Below, piece after piece: positions 15,713-24,925 of a stretch of 64,000 nt of DNA; within the stretch, counting starts at the first letter, position 1; each line of letters opens with the position of its first letter. The notes beneath the pieces are model-generated. The model was not told the origin of the DNA. It saw only the letters and a program-made list of their open reading frames with translations, and searched no databases. The translations under genes and the position numbers were made by a program. Source of the DNA: Idiomarina ramblicola (GTDB lineage Bacteria; Pseudomonadota; Gammaproteobacteria; Enterobacterales; Alteromonadaceae). The stretch covers positions 248,001 through 312,000 of the forward strand of contig NZ_PIQC01000003.1 of the NCBI RefSeq assembly GCF_003987255.1, given 5' to 3'.

Positions 15713-18490
15713 TTAAAACAATGAATGGATGCCACCACCCACTAATTCATCAAACACACTACCTAAATCAAGGCCCACTGCAGAATTCTGTTTTGCAATA
15801 TCGCAGAAAACTTTTCCTGCAACGCCAGCTCCGACTAAAACCAGCGAGCCTCCCGTAACTATCCTCTTTAATTCTACTTGAAGCTCGTCTAGATGATAAG
15901 GTAAAGGTAGGTCACCCTTCACGTAATTAGTATTCGATGACGTCTTTTGATGAGTTGGTACCTGAATAAATTTGAGTTTCGATTTATCCTCGAACAATTG
16001 TGCAAGGATCTCTTCTCTTCCTGAAGTTACAAGAATAGTATCCTTCGCTAGGTTATTAAGGTTATTTAAAATCTCAACATTCTTAAAAACCGCAGTGTTT
16101 GCTTTGTCATCAGTGTAAAGTTTATCAGGCGTATCAATCGTTTGAATCGCTGATAATACTGACAACAACCCCCTTCCCTGTATACTTTGAGACAAGCTTT
16201 TAGTTTTATCGGAGTGATCTCTAATAAAACGGTACACCGATGGTATCCCAAGTAGATCGGCATTCGTTACAGCTTCAAGTAGTCGACTTCTCAATAATGT
16301 TTCGTGAGACTCACTTAATTCTCTTCCCCACCAGTGTCTTTGACGATTTAGTGAATCTTCTTCATTAAAAAAAACCGACTGTTCACGGAAAATGAATCCT
16401 TCTCCGTCACTGAGTCGAATAAATGAAAAACCTTTTCTTAATGTTAATGCATCTTTGACTCGATCTATCAGCGACATTCTTTGTACTTGATTGTATTTAA
16501 CATCTATAAGTTTCTCACGGCCGCGTATATTATTATAGGCGGAAATAACGAAATTTTTATAATCATCTTCGATTGACGCATGAGCTTTCATAAACCTTGA
16601 TTCGAGTTCTCGATAATTAAAATCAGCCTCAGTTCCTGGTTCTGTTCCTTGAAGCTCTATTTTTAGTTTACTAAGCGAGCTTAGTTCAGCATCTGAGGGA
16701 AGGTATGAACTAAGCTTTTTCTGTTCGTCAGTTGGACGAGTCGCAATGTATTTTTTAAAGCTAACAATTCTATTTGCCGGTGATTTTTTAAGACTAAAAA
16801 GCTTGCTCTGAGTCAAAACCTTAACTACGTTCTCATGACTATTCGCTCGTAACGCGATATCGAAAGCTTTTGTTTCTAGCCAGCCTTTCAACCTTCTCTC
16901 ACAGGCGTTCTCGAGAGCAAATCCTATCATTGCTTTAAGGTCAGAATTATCAGGGCGGTACCCGTTCCACTCAATACGCTTAGACTGCATCCAGAACTTT
17001 AAAGCTGTTTTAGTGCCATTAAAGTCAATTAACGGGAAAAACTCTAATAAATCTACGTTTCTATTATCGAAAGCCACATTCAGTATTGTGATCTGAGGTA
17101 ACTCGTTTAGCCAGGAATCAGTGCGCTTGTTGATAATTCGAGAAAATGATAATGGAACTACAGAGATATAAAAAACAGGACTCGTTCTTATACGAGCTCT
17201 GCTTTCGTTATTGAAATATACAGTGTTTAATTTTGATATGAAATCAGTGAAATTGCACTTGTCCAGTTTATTCCGCTTATTGTTAAGATGCGGTAAGTAC
17301 TCACTCAGAGCCTCAATACTATTTTCAGCAATTAGCGCTTCCACGTTACCTTGGCATATAGCTTTAACATTCACTTCTTTGACTAAACCGTTACGGACAA
17401 AGCCGTAATAGTCGAGCTTGATGTCGTCAAGGCTAAAATCCTGAACGACAACGTTTCCCTTTTCAAGTAACTCTAATACTACTGAACTATTACCGCAGAC
17501 CGCAATATGAGGCGTATCTACATGGTCGCTTAATAAAGCTACATTTTGAAATATATTGCTATCGTGTACTTTCCAAAAGGACGGATGAGGCTTTATCGAA
17601 ACATGTTCAATATGAGTCGATGCTTTAAGTGCTCTTACTAATTTAGTGACATTCTCACTGTTAAATATTGCAGTCAGGTAAATGACAACACAATTAGCTT
17701 CTCTTTGCTCAACGATATTCCTTCTAGCCATTAAACTATTAATATCGATTGTCCGTGACTCTCTTGCTCCAAATACCATTTGGCAATGGTTTTTTTCTAT
17801 TCTCTTATAAATCTCACCAGACGCTCGGTTTCTTAAAATAGCAAAGTCAAAATCAAGTGGAGGAAACGATTCTGTGACCTCAGCGTGCTGAACATATAGT
17901 GTCTTTATCCCTAAGTTTTTCGCCGCAGCCCAAAATGCCACAGGTACTGGAGAATGATCATTCGCCAAGACGAAAAGAGAGAGCCCCTTAAATGTAGAGA
18001 GTGTGTTTGAAGCCACTCTAAAAGAGAAAAAGTAACTGATTGATTGATGTATATTGCTAAGACTTATGTGTTTCTTACTTAACAAGTAGTCAACCAGGTT
18101 ATCTATTAAGCCGGAATCATTCGTTGCTTCCTTGAGATCGCAGTCTACAACACTTAACTCTGATATATCGGGTATTTTAGCTTTATATGAAGCGTCAGAT
18201 AAGTTGCGTATTAGAAAGTCCCTTTCCCTTTTATTATTTAGGGTTGGGAAAAAACCAGCGACATTTTCTTCTGTAACCTCTTGGCTCAACTCGTATATTT
18301 TTCGCGAGTTTCTTACACGCCGGTCAATATAAGCTCTTAACTCTGTTTCATCTAATTTAGAGTTCCTAAAGATTTTGTCATACCAAGGGTTGCTAAGCCT
18401 TTCACCTAAGAGCAAGTCATATCGTGGGTTATAATCAATAATCTTGTTTACCCGTTCAAGTCCGTTTATAAAATACAAAGCATCGTCCAT
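15713..18490 (-). CDS. Two-module glycosyltransferase (GT-B-like plus GT-D-like)
   Basis: 925 aa. Residues 165-360 read as the donor half of a GT-B capsule/polysialyl-type transferase: LFVLANDHSPVPVAFWAAAKNLG, YVQHAE, and SIKPHPSFWK (KPHP at 300-303), then AVCGNSSVVLELLEKGN. From residue 687 to the end lies a GT-D-like module (DUF1792 type): FIRLSDGEGFIF carries the R-x-x-D-G-E signature (Arg692, Asp695, Glu697), with TILVTSGRE and LVLVGAGVAGKVF further on. The middle 400-680 is unassigned. AT-rich DNA. It sits between the methyltransferase-like genes and pseB, so it may place Pse and a second sugar in one repeat unit; donor and acceptor are inferred. Confidence 0.65.
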   Translation of the reverse strand: MDDALYFINGLERVNKIIDYNPRYDLLLGERLSNPWYDKIFRNSKLDETELRAYIDRRVRNSRKIYELSQEVTEENVAGFFPTLNNKRERDFLIRNLSDASYKAKIPDISELSVVDCDLKEATNDSGLIDNLVDYLLSKKHISLSNIHQSISYFFSFRVASNTLSTFKGLSLFVLANDHSPVPVAFWAAAKNLGIKTLYVQHAEVTESFPPLDFDFAILRNRASGEIYKRIEKNHCQMVFGARESRTIDINSLMARRNIVEQREANCVVIYLTAIFNSENVTKLVRALKASTHIEHVSIKPHPSFWKVHDSNIFQNVALLSDHVDTPHIAVCGNSSVVLELLEKGNVVVQDFSLDDIKLDYYGFVRNGLVKEVNVKAICQGNVEALIAENSIEALSEYLPHLNNKRNKLDKCNFTDFISKLNTVYFNNESRARIRTSPVFYISVVPLSFSRIINKRTDSWLNELPQITILNVAFDNRNVDLLEFFPLIDFNGTKTALKFWMQSKRIEWNGYRPDNSDLKAMIGFALENACERRLKGWLETKAFDIALRANSHENVVKVLTQSKLFSLKKSPANRIVSFKKYIATRPTDEQKKLSSYLPSDAELSSLSKLKIELQGTEPGTEADFNYRELESRFMKAHASIEDDYKNFVISAYNNIRGREKLIDVKYNQVQRMSLIDRVKDALTLRKGFSFIRLSDGEGFIFREQSVFFNEEDSLNRQRHWWGRELSESHETLLRSRLLEAVTNADLLGIPSVYRFIRDHSDKTKSLSQSIQGRGLLSVLSAIQTIDTPDKLYTDDKANTAVFKNVEILNNLNNLAKDTILVTSGREEILAQLFEDKSKLKFIQVPTHQKTSSNTNYVKGDLPLPYHLDELQVELKRIVTGGSLVLVGAGVAGKVFCDIAKQNSAVGLDLGSVFDELVGGGIHSLF

Positions 18491-18492
18491 AA

Positions 18493-19509
18493 TTAGTTAA
18501 CCCTTAATAAAGCTCCACCTTTTTCAAGCTCGATTTCTTCTAGCTCATAACTCAAACTATGTTTATTTAGAATCTCGGCCCATCGGTTTACCATTTCCTT
18601 TTCATCATCCCGCTGATAGTCGTCAATAACAAAAGTTAACTTGTGATCAGAAAGGTAAGTTAAAATCACCTCCATAGCGGGGAATCTGCTTTGCTCCCCC
18701 AGATTCCCCGGAGGGCCGTCCACTAAAATAAGAATATGAGACTTAGTTTGATTTATACGCTTTTTGAATTCTTCTAGCCTAGCATTACAATCATAATACA
18801 ACCGCTTACTATCGCTTGAAGCTAGCGGTTTTAACGGCGCATAATATAACTCAACAAGGTTACCGACGCCATGCTCCTCTATTGAGTTTTTGGTTTCTTT
18901 TAAATACCTATTGTCATGCTCAAAACTTAAAATACGATTCTCTTTATCACGCAAATCTGTTCTTTGAAAAAACTTAGCAAATAATACCGTAGAGGTACCA
19001 CTTCCAAACTCAATAACATAGTCAATATGTATATTCCTGAACATCCCTGCCATCATCAATGCAATATCAGGACTTATTGGCCAGCCATGGAAATTCAGAG
19101 GAATCTCACCTTCCGCTAGATAGCGTTCTAGCGATAGGAAGTTTTCAACCTGTTTTGTATTTTTAGTCAACGCTTTAGTTATAAAAAACTTCAAAACCTC
19201 CATATTTTTATGAATGTAGGACTTTAACTGCTTTTGCCTTATTTCTTGGTTTTCATATAAACTGGACTTCAATTCTGTCAAATTCTGATTAAGCCCTTCC
19301 AAACTTTGTGAATTATTTTTTAGTCGTTCATTTTCTTCCTTAAGAACGCTTAATTCAGATTTTAATGCACTATTTTCTTTTTCGACCTCATCAACATATT
19401 GTCGCATTTCATCATGTGCGTTACCTAAATTGCTAGCATCAGCACCTTTAGGCTCGAGTAGTTTTTCGTCTGAGTTAAAATTAAGTTTTAAAGGACGCTT
19501 CAAATTCAT
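18493..19509 (-). CDS. Coiled-coil protein with class I methyltransferase-like domain
   Basis: 338 aa. Residues 35-100 form a coiled coil (ENSALKSELSVLKEENERLKNN...). From about 160 it reads as a Rossmann methyltransferase-like fold: IDYVIEFGSGTSTVLFAKFF is motif I, ILSFEHDNRYL the acidic loop after strand 2, and ILILVDGPPGNLGEQSRFPA the D-G-P-P motif of strand 4. Starts with an ATGA overlap with the upstream gene and ends 2 bp before the two-module glycosyltransferase. It is a paralogue of the C-terminal half of the preceding gene product. May methylate the glycan or control chain length through the coil; neither is proven. Confidence 0.65.
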   Translation of the reverse strand: MNLKRPLKLNFNSDEKLLEPKGADASNLGNAHDEMRQYVDEVEKENSALKSELSVLKEENERLKNNSQSLEGLNQNLTELKSSLYENQEIRQKQLKSYIHKNMEVLKFFITKALTKNTKQVENFLSLERYLAEGEIPLNFHGWPISPDIALMMAGMFRNIHIDYVIEFGSGTSTVLFAKFFQRTDLRDKENRILSFEHDNRYLKETKNSIEEHGVGNLVELYYAPLKPLASSDSKRLYYDCNARLEEFKKRINQTKSHILILVDGPPGNLGEQSRFPAMEVILTYLSDHKLTFVIDDYQRDDEKEMVNRWAEILNKHSLSYELEEIELEKGGALLRVN

Positions 19510-21233
19510 GGGTTAATCCTTAGCAAATAGACACCGTTGCCTCTTTTTTCTTCTGACGGCAAACTTCTACACTTAAGAAGTTGACTCCAATCCTGCTGTA
19601 GTGCTTTTGTAGCCATACTATTGTTCAGAAGAATGTCTAACTGCAACGCTGAAAGCGAGCCTAGTATTACTGACAAAGTTGACTCGTAATGCAGCCCGCT
19701 TTGCTCTGATGAAGGGTTTACTACGATAAGTACTTTAGCTTCACGCCCTTCTAACAAATTGGCTACATTAGTTAATGTCCGAGCACAATCATAAAATAGA
19801 TGGCTACTATGTTCTGTTGGCACCAGTGGTGTGTACTTTAAATCCACCAAACTTTGCAGATTGTTCTGCTCAATACGCTTTTTAACCGCATTAAACTGCT
19901 TCTTGTCATACTCAAAGCTTAAAACCTGTTGTGGTAAGTCAAAATCGCTGGCACTAAAGTCGTTAGAAGCAGACTTATTTTCTAACTGACGATTAGGATT
20001 ATGGTTATTTATTATTGCGTTAGCCAAAAACTCGGTCGATTTGCCTGCGCCGAACTCAATAATTAAATCGTAGCTATTTTCTTCAAGCTGCTGCGTTAGG
20101 CTAACCGCGGTAATTTCGTTAAGGTTGGAATTATTATCGCTAAGTTCAACTAGGTTTCTACCAAAGCTACGTTCTAGTGACAAACGCGCTTTAAGCTCCG
20201 TAACCTGCTGGCTTGACGTTTGTGTAATATGCTGCCCGAGCGCATTAATCGCCTGCTCTAATTGCAAACGCTGCTGCTCAAACATAGAGTCCATGCGCTC
20301 GTTCAATTTTGCTAACTGTTCGCTGTTTTTTTCCGTAGCTTCGAGTTTCTTTTGTAATTCATCGCTCTCATTTTTATATCGCTGAGCTTGAGTTTGAGCT
20401 TGTTTTAATTGCTTCCACGATTCTTGAAGCTTTTGCTCAAGGTCTTTCTTTTCTGATTTTAAGCTGCTAACCCATTCCGCATTTTTTTGTTTGGCTTCGT
20501 CAAGCTCTTCACTCCTACTCGAAGCAAGAGCTAAAGCTTCATCTTTTTCAGCAACTGCCGCATCACGCTCAGCCACTAATTTCCGCTGCGCCTCGCTCAT
20601 TACATAATAAAGCACCGGAAAATCAGGGTCGTCACCAGTCTCACCGCGGGTATGATAATTTAAGTCGGTTAATTTTTGTTGTAGCTTTTCTACGTCATCG
20701 CCCTGGTCAAATAATACAGACTCTGGCGCAGTAATAGCCAGGAAGGACCAACGTTGCAATTCACCGCTATTTTGCAGGGCATTAATTAGTTCGGTTCCGT
20801 AGCCGGGTAAGTCAATTATCAAGGCGTTATTGCCACCGGCGTCTTTACCGCTTATTTCAGCCAGCAGCGTGCTTAACGCTTCGGTTTCTATTGGTTGTGG
20901 GCCTTGCAGTTTTAAGCCTGGGAATAACTCTTTTAAACCACTGGCTTGCTTAAGGCCACTAAATTCATTGAGGTTGTAGTTATACCAGGTTTGCTCTCCG
21001 CCTTTTGCTGAAACAACCGCTTGTTTAACGTTAATATCGCTTTTGTTGTTTAACTGGCTGACAGTACTTGCAAGCTGCCTAGCTTTTTTCTCGTTACCTT
21101 CAATAAGTGTCCAGTGCTTGGCATTTAATGCGTTAATCAGTTCTTCTAACCCATCGCCATTACCCGCACCTAGGTACACCACATTATTGAAATTGATTTT
21201 CGAGTACGGGTGCTGCTTGTCTATTTTGTTCAT
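19506..21233 (-). CDS. FkbM-like / coiled-coil / degenerate methyltransferase-fold protein
   Basis: 575 aa in three parts. Residues 1-215 look like a Rossmann domain of FkbM type (VVYLGAGNGDGLEELI, WTLIEGNEKKARQLA, ALIIDLPGYGTELINAL, YHTRGETGDDPDFPVLYYV). Residues 215-345 are coiled coil. Residues 350-575 match the neighbouring 338-aa protein: LIIEFGAGKSTEFLA for motif I and VLSFEYDKKQF, but where the neighbour has VDGPPG this one has VNPSSEQSG, so a key acidic motif is missing. It overlaps the next gene by 4 bp. The likely role is a glycan-modifying or scaffold protein; the C-terminal module may be inactive. Confidence 0.6.
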   Translation of the reverse strand: MNKIDKQHPYSKINFNNVVYLGAGNGDGLEELINALNAKHWTLIEGNEKKARQLASTVSQLNNKSDINVKQAVVSAKGGEQTWYNYNLNEFSGLKQASGLKELFPGLKLQGPQPIETEALSTLLAEISGKDAGGNNALIIDLPGYGTELINALQNSGELQRWSFLAITAPESVLFDQGDDVEKLQQKLTDLNYHTRGETGDDPDFPVLYYVMSEAQRKLVAERDAAVAEKDEALALASSRSEELDEAKQKNAEWVSSLKSEKKDLEQKLQESWKQLKQAQTQAQRYKNESDELQKKLEATEKNSEQLAKLNERMDSMFEQQRLQLEQAINALGQHITQTSSQQVTELKARLSLERSFGRNLVELSDNNSNLNEITAVSLTQQLEENSYDLIIEFGAGKSTEFLANAIINNHNPNRQLENKSASNDFSASDFDLPQQVLSFEYDKKQFNAVKKRIEQNNLQSLVDLKYTPLVPTEHSSHLFYDCARTLTNVANLLEGREAKVLIVVNPSSEQSGLHYESTLSVILGSLSALQLDILLNNSMATKALQQDWSQLLKCRSLPSEEKRGNGVYLLRINP

Positions 21234-21253
21234 AACTTGTTATTCCGCCCCAA

Positions 21254-22711
21254 TTATTTGCCCGCTTTTGGTAAACGCCCTTCGGCTTCACCGTGCAAAA
21301 TATAGTGCAGTAAGGGGTTCATGCCCTCGGCTAACACATCGGGGTACTTTTTCACGTAAAACTCGGTGTCAAAATCAGGGCTTGGGCTGCGACTCTCGAA
21401 GCCGCCATAACGCACAAAGTGCTCAGCCGGGTCAATATTAATGCTGGCTAAGTCAGGGTATTGGCTTAAGTACCAGTTGCGATCGAACAGGGGCGAGTGC
21501 TCTACTTGCTGTATTTGTTCGTTAAGCCATTTAGGCAAAGCGTTGTTATTGAGTTTACGGCGCAATAGCTTTTGTTTCACTTTGGCGCCTTTAGACAACG
21601 GCTTTTTCGGGGTGTATTTAATGCGCAACTCTTGCAGTTCGCGCTGTGCTGCTGCCAAGCCGTTACGCAGTTCATTCGCTTTTTGCTGTTCGGTTTTAAA
21701 CTTCTTCTGGTAGCTTTGTGCGTAACCCAGTTGCTCAGTAAGTTGCGCTGCTTGTTCTTGCGTGGTTAACAGCTGTTTTAGAATTTTATTGTTTTCTTCT
21801 TTCACTTTTTTCTTCTGGTCGCGCATTTGGTTAAATTCAGACTTAACTTTAGACAGCTCTTTTTGCGCGTCCTGGTACTTTATAAAGTAGGCTTCCAGCT
21901 CTTCTTGCACTTGCTGAAGTTGTAACAATAACAGCTCGTTTTCTTCTTCCAGCTCTTTTACTTGCTCCGGTTTTATGTCTGACTGAGCGGGCTCTTGCTG
22001 GTTTGTTACTTGCTGCATAAGCAGCTGGTTTTCACTTTCAAGCTCTTCAATGCGCTGTTGGTACTTGTTGGCCGCGTCATTGCTTTTCTTGTCTATGTAT
22101 GTTTTTTCGAGCTCTTCCTGAACCTGCTGCAGCTGCAATAACAGCAGTTCATTTTCTTCTTTTACTGAGTTTAAATCGTTATTGCCGCTTGAAATGCGAG
22201 CTGTTGTTTCGTTATTTGCATTCAGTACGGCCTCAACATTCACAGCCACACGGTACGCCTGCTCTGACAACCGCAGGGTCGACGCTTCTAAGCGCTCAAT
22301 AAGCTGCATAATGTCGTCGTTTTGCAATACCAGTTGGTGGCCGGCCATAAGCTCTAAGTCACTTACTTCTGCTTGGTAGTCACTAAGCTGCTCGGCAGTT
22401 AAACTCGTTTGTTGGTTAAGTTCACTGCCGTGCTCCAGGGCATCTTGCACGCACAACAGGCGCACACGACGGCGATTTTTACGCTGTGCCATTAAGACTT
22501 CATTAATACCTTTTAACCAGTCATTGCAGGCCTGTTTACCGTTTTCGCCTTGTTGCAGTTTGTTGGCCACGTAAATGCTGGGGTGGCTGTAAAATACAAA
22601 CACGAAGCCGTCGGTGTTTGTCAGTGCCTGATTAATGCTGTCGGCCGTAGCTACGCTTTGTTGTTCTTTTAAGGCGTGAACACTGCGTATTGTTGTGTGT
22701 GCTTCTGTCAT
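21254..22711 (-). CDS. Coiled-coil scaffold protein of the glycan locus
   Basis: 485 aa. Residues 1-165 are globular and unassigned (TDGFVFVFYSHPSIYVANKL...). Residues 180-385 are coiled coil with an internal duplication: ENELLLLQLQQVQEELE occurs at 186-202 and again at 257-273, with a third weaker copy (ENQLLMQQV) between. The last 80 residues have two copies of the short motif FDRNWYLSQYPDL / FDTEFYVKKYPDV with H-[FY]-x-x-x-G, which recurs in marine polysaccharide and sulfotransferase proteins. No catalytic motif seen. Located between the GT4 gene and the methyltransferase-like genes, 16-20 bp from each. Confidence 0.6.
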   Translation of the reverse strand: MTEAHTTIRSVHALKEQQSVATADSINQALTNTDGFVFVFYSHPSIYVANKLQQGENGKQACNDWLKGINEVLMAQRKNRRRVRLLCVQDALEHGSELNQQTSLTAEQLSDYQAEVSDLELMAGHQLVLQNDDIMQLIERLEASTLRLSEQAYRVAVNVEAVLNANNETTARISSGNNDLNSVKEENELLLLQLQQVQEELEKTYIDKKSNDAANKYQQRIEELESENQLLMQQVTNQQEPAQSDIKPEQVKELEEENELLLLQLQQVQEELEAYFIKYQDAQKELSKVKSEFNQMRDQKKKVKEENNKILKQLLTTQEQAAQLTEQLGYAQSYQKKFKTEQQKANELRNGLAAAQRELQELRIKYTPKKPLSKGAKVKQKLLRRKLNNNALPKWLNEQIQQVEHSPLFDRNWYLSQYPDLASINIDPAEHFVRYGGFESRSPSPDFDTEFYVKKYPDVLAEGMNPLLHYILHGEAEGRLPKAGK

Positions 22712-22727
22712 CGGGTAGGTATTCCGT

Positions 22728-23861
22728 TTACAAATTCAAAATTTTAACTAAGCGACGGTTTACGTCGCGCACATTAAACCGTTCTTCTGCCATTTTACGG
22801 CTCGCTCGCCCCATAGCAACGAGCGAGTTAGGGTTATTTATCATTTTTTGCATGGCCTGCTCTAGCGCATTTACGTCGTGCGGCGGCACTAGGTAGCCGT
22901 TAATGTTTTGGTCTACCGTGTCACGGCAGCCGGGTGCATCGGTGGTGATAACCGGACGCCCAATAGCCAGTGCTTCTTGTGTGCTGCGCGGCAACCCCTC
23001 ACGATAATACGACGGCAGCACAAACACACTACTGCATTCGATATAAGGCACTACGTTCTCAACTTGACCGGGGTGCTGAATAATGCCTTTTTTCACGTAG
23101 TGGTTAAGCTCTACTTGCGACACGCCATGGCTGGCTGACGCCGCCCCTACCACTAAAAAGCGCACTTCTGGGTGGCGCGCTTTTATGCGTTCGGCCACCT
23201 CCAGAAAATAACGAATGCCCTTTTCGTTTAATAAGCGCCCGACAAAGGTAAAAGTGAGCGGCGTTAACGGCACAGGAGAGTGGCTAAAGCGCTCTAAACA
23301 CACGCCTATGCCGCCTAACACTACGGTGTTGGGCAGGTCCACATTGCAATGACGCTGTAAGTCTTTTTGGTCGTCGTGGTTTAACACAATAAGTGCGGTA
23401 CTGCGCGGCAGGGCCAGACGGAACAGCAGGCATTGCATTTTTCGGACAAATCGCATGCGCAGGTTGGGTTTGTGCCGGCCCTGGGTAAAGGTGCGCCCCA
23501 GCCCTTCTATTTTGGCTATACGCTGCGGTACGCGTGCGGCCCAGCCGGCTAACGTGCCGTAAATTGAGGGCTTGGCAAAGTAGCAAAAGCTAGTGGTAAT
23601 GCGGTGCTTTTTAAATGCCCAGTATAACTGCCACAGCGTTCGCAACTCACCAAGCGGGTTCATTGAGTAGCCATTCAGCGAAAAACGCACGGGTATAAAA
23701 CCCATTTCTCGAATTTTAAGCTCGCTGGAACTGGTGTAGTCATTAGCAAATGCGTACACCTTGTGGCCTTTTGCAGCCAGTTCGTGCATAAGCTCACCAC
23801 GAAACCCCAACATAACGCTAACTTCTTTACCCACAAAGGCAATGTGCTCGGGTTTGTTCAT
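22728..23861 (-). CDS. GT4-family glycosyltransferase
   Basis: 377 aa from the ATG at 23861, 11 bp after the KpsC-like gene. A longer open frame to 23984 would overlap that gene by 112 bp and adds a low-complexity leader, so I reject it. GT-B fold: N-terminal HIAFVGKEVSVMLGFRGELMHELAAKGHKVYAF, then C-terminal LTFTFVGRLLNEKGIRYFLEVAERIK and the E-x7-E donor site SSYREGLPRSTQEALAIGRPVITTDAPGCRDTV. These are hallmarks of family 4 retaining transferases of the CapM/WbpL-associated group. Likely adds one sugar of the capsule repeat, using a UDP-sugar. Confidence 0.85.
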   Translation of the reverse strand: MNKPEHIAFVGKEVSVMLGFRGELMHELAAKGHKVYAFANDYTSSSELKIREMGFIPVRFSLNGYSMNPLGELRTLWQLYWAFKKHRITTSFCYFAKPSIYGTLAGWAARVPQRIAKIEGLGRTFTQGRHKPNLRMRFVRKMQCLLFRLALPRSTALIVLNHDDQKDLQRHCNVDLPNTVVLGGIGVCLERFSHSPVPLTPLTFTFVGRLLNEKGIRYFLEVAERIKARHPEVRFLVVGAASASHGVSQVELNHYVKKGIIQHPGQVENVVPYIECSSVFVLPSYYREGLPRSTQEALAIGRPVITTDAPGCRDTVDQNINGYLVPPHDVNALEQAMQKMINNPNSLVAMGRASRKMAEERFNVRDVNRRLVKILNL

Positions 23862-23872
23862 GGCTGAGCTAT

Positions 23873-24925
23873 TTACCGCCACAGGTTCAGCAGCTTGCGC
23901 GCCGACTTTTTCAGCATTTGGCTGGGTAGTGCCAGTGTCTTTGCGGTAATGCTCGTTTGTTGTTGTCGTTGTTTCTGTAAGCATTTTATCACTTGTTCGG
24001 GTGTTACTTCTTTAGAGCCGCTGTTAGCCAGCCTGTACATAGGGTAATGAATAAGCGTAGCGGCAACTAATTCGTTCAGTGCCAGCTGTCTTGTGCGTCG
24101 CGGTTGCGGGTTATGGTCTTCAGTAAGCCCCCAGCCGCTGTAAAATGGCTGCCCATAGCAATGCACTTTTTTACCGCGTACCAACGCTTCAAAACCGCTC
24201 AACGAGGTTAGGGTATGTACTTCCTCGGCGGCGGCAAACACCTGATTAATACTGGCGCTGGTTACGTAGTCGTCACACAGCTGTTTGGCGCGTTCCTCAC
24301 CTTGCCCGGCGGCTCTGGCACCGGCGACGACGTCGGGGTGCGGTTTGTAAATAATATAAGCGTCCGGGTTTTGTGTGCGTACTTGCTCCAGCAGGCCAAT
24401 GTTGGTTTTTACAGCCGGTGAGCCTAACTGAATGCTGGCGTCACTTTCTACCTGGCCCGGTACTAAAATAATTCGCTTGTCGGTTGTTGGCCGCTGCCAG
24501 TGGTTGTTGCCGGTGTTGTACTTATTTACGCCGCTGGTGTTCAATTGCTGAATAAGTGCGTCGGCTCGTTGTTTGTCGTCTTGCGTGAACTTGCCGTGTT
24601 GTAACTGATGCTCCAGGTCCGAAGGCTGGGTTGCGTCAAAATACATGCCCCGGCTGTCGACAACCCAAGAGCACGGGCGGGCAAATTCGGCGCCTAAGCC
24701 TACTGAACGCAAGAAGCCGTCTTCTACCCGATACAGAGTTACGTTTTTGTTAAACGCGCTTGTTGGCGTTTGTACGCCCCATATTAATGCACTGGCACCG
24801 CTTGGTACCTGGCTGGGTTTAGCAACAAACTGCGGCTTTAAATAGCCAAAAAACTGCTGCCAGCTGGGCTTCCAAAAGCGCTTTACGCCAACAATGTAAA
24901 CCGGTGGTTTAATGTTTATGATCAC
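23873..24925 (-). CDS. Single-module KpsC-like capsule transferase
   Basis: 350 aa from a GTG at 24925 that overlaps the kpsE-like 3' end by 17 bp. KpsC-type proteins build the beta-Kdo linker of ABC-exported capsules. Signatures seen: LYRVEDGFLRSVGLGAEFARPCSWVVDSRGMYFDA, IILVPGQVESDASIQLGS, YIIYKPHPDVVAG, and TLTSLSGFEALVRGKKVHCYGQPFYSGWGLTED. Classic KpsC is about 675 aa with two such modules; here there is only one, so this protein probably makes one linkage type. No KpsS homologue is in the window. Confidence 0.8.
   Translation of the reverse strand: MIINIKPPVYIVGVKRFWKPSWQQFFGYLKPQFVAKPSQVPSGASALIWGVQTPTSAFNKNVTLYRVEDGFLRSVGLGAEFARPCSWVVDSRGMYFDATQPSDLEHQLQHGKFTQDDKQRADALIQQLNTSGVNKYNTGNNHWQRPTTDKRIILVPGQVESDASIQLGSPAVKTNIGLLEQVRTQNPDAYIIYKPHPDVVAGARAAGQGEERAKQLCDDYVTSASINQVFAAAEEVHTLTSLSGFEALVRGKKVHCYGQPFYSGWGLTEDHNPQPRRTRQLALNELVAATLIHYPMYRLANSGSKEVTPEQVIKCLQKQRQQQTSITAKTLALPSQMLKKSARKLLNLWR

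Noticed and set aside
22728-23984. Longer start for the GT4 gene at 23984
   Set aside because: It would overlap the KpsC-like gene by 112 bp and add a Thr-rich leader that is the shadow of the other frame.
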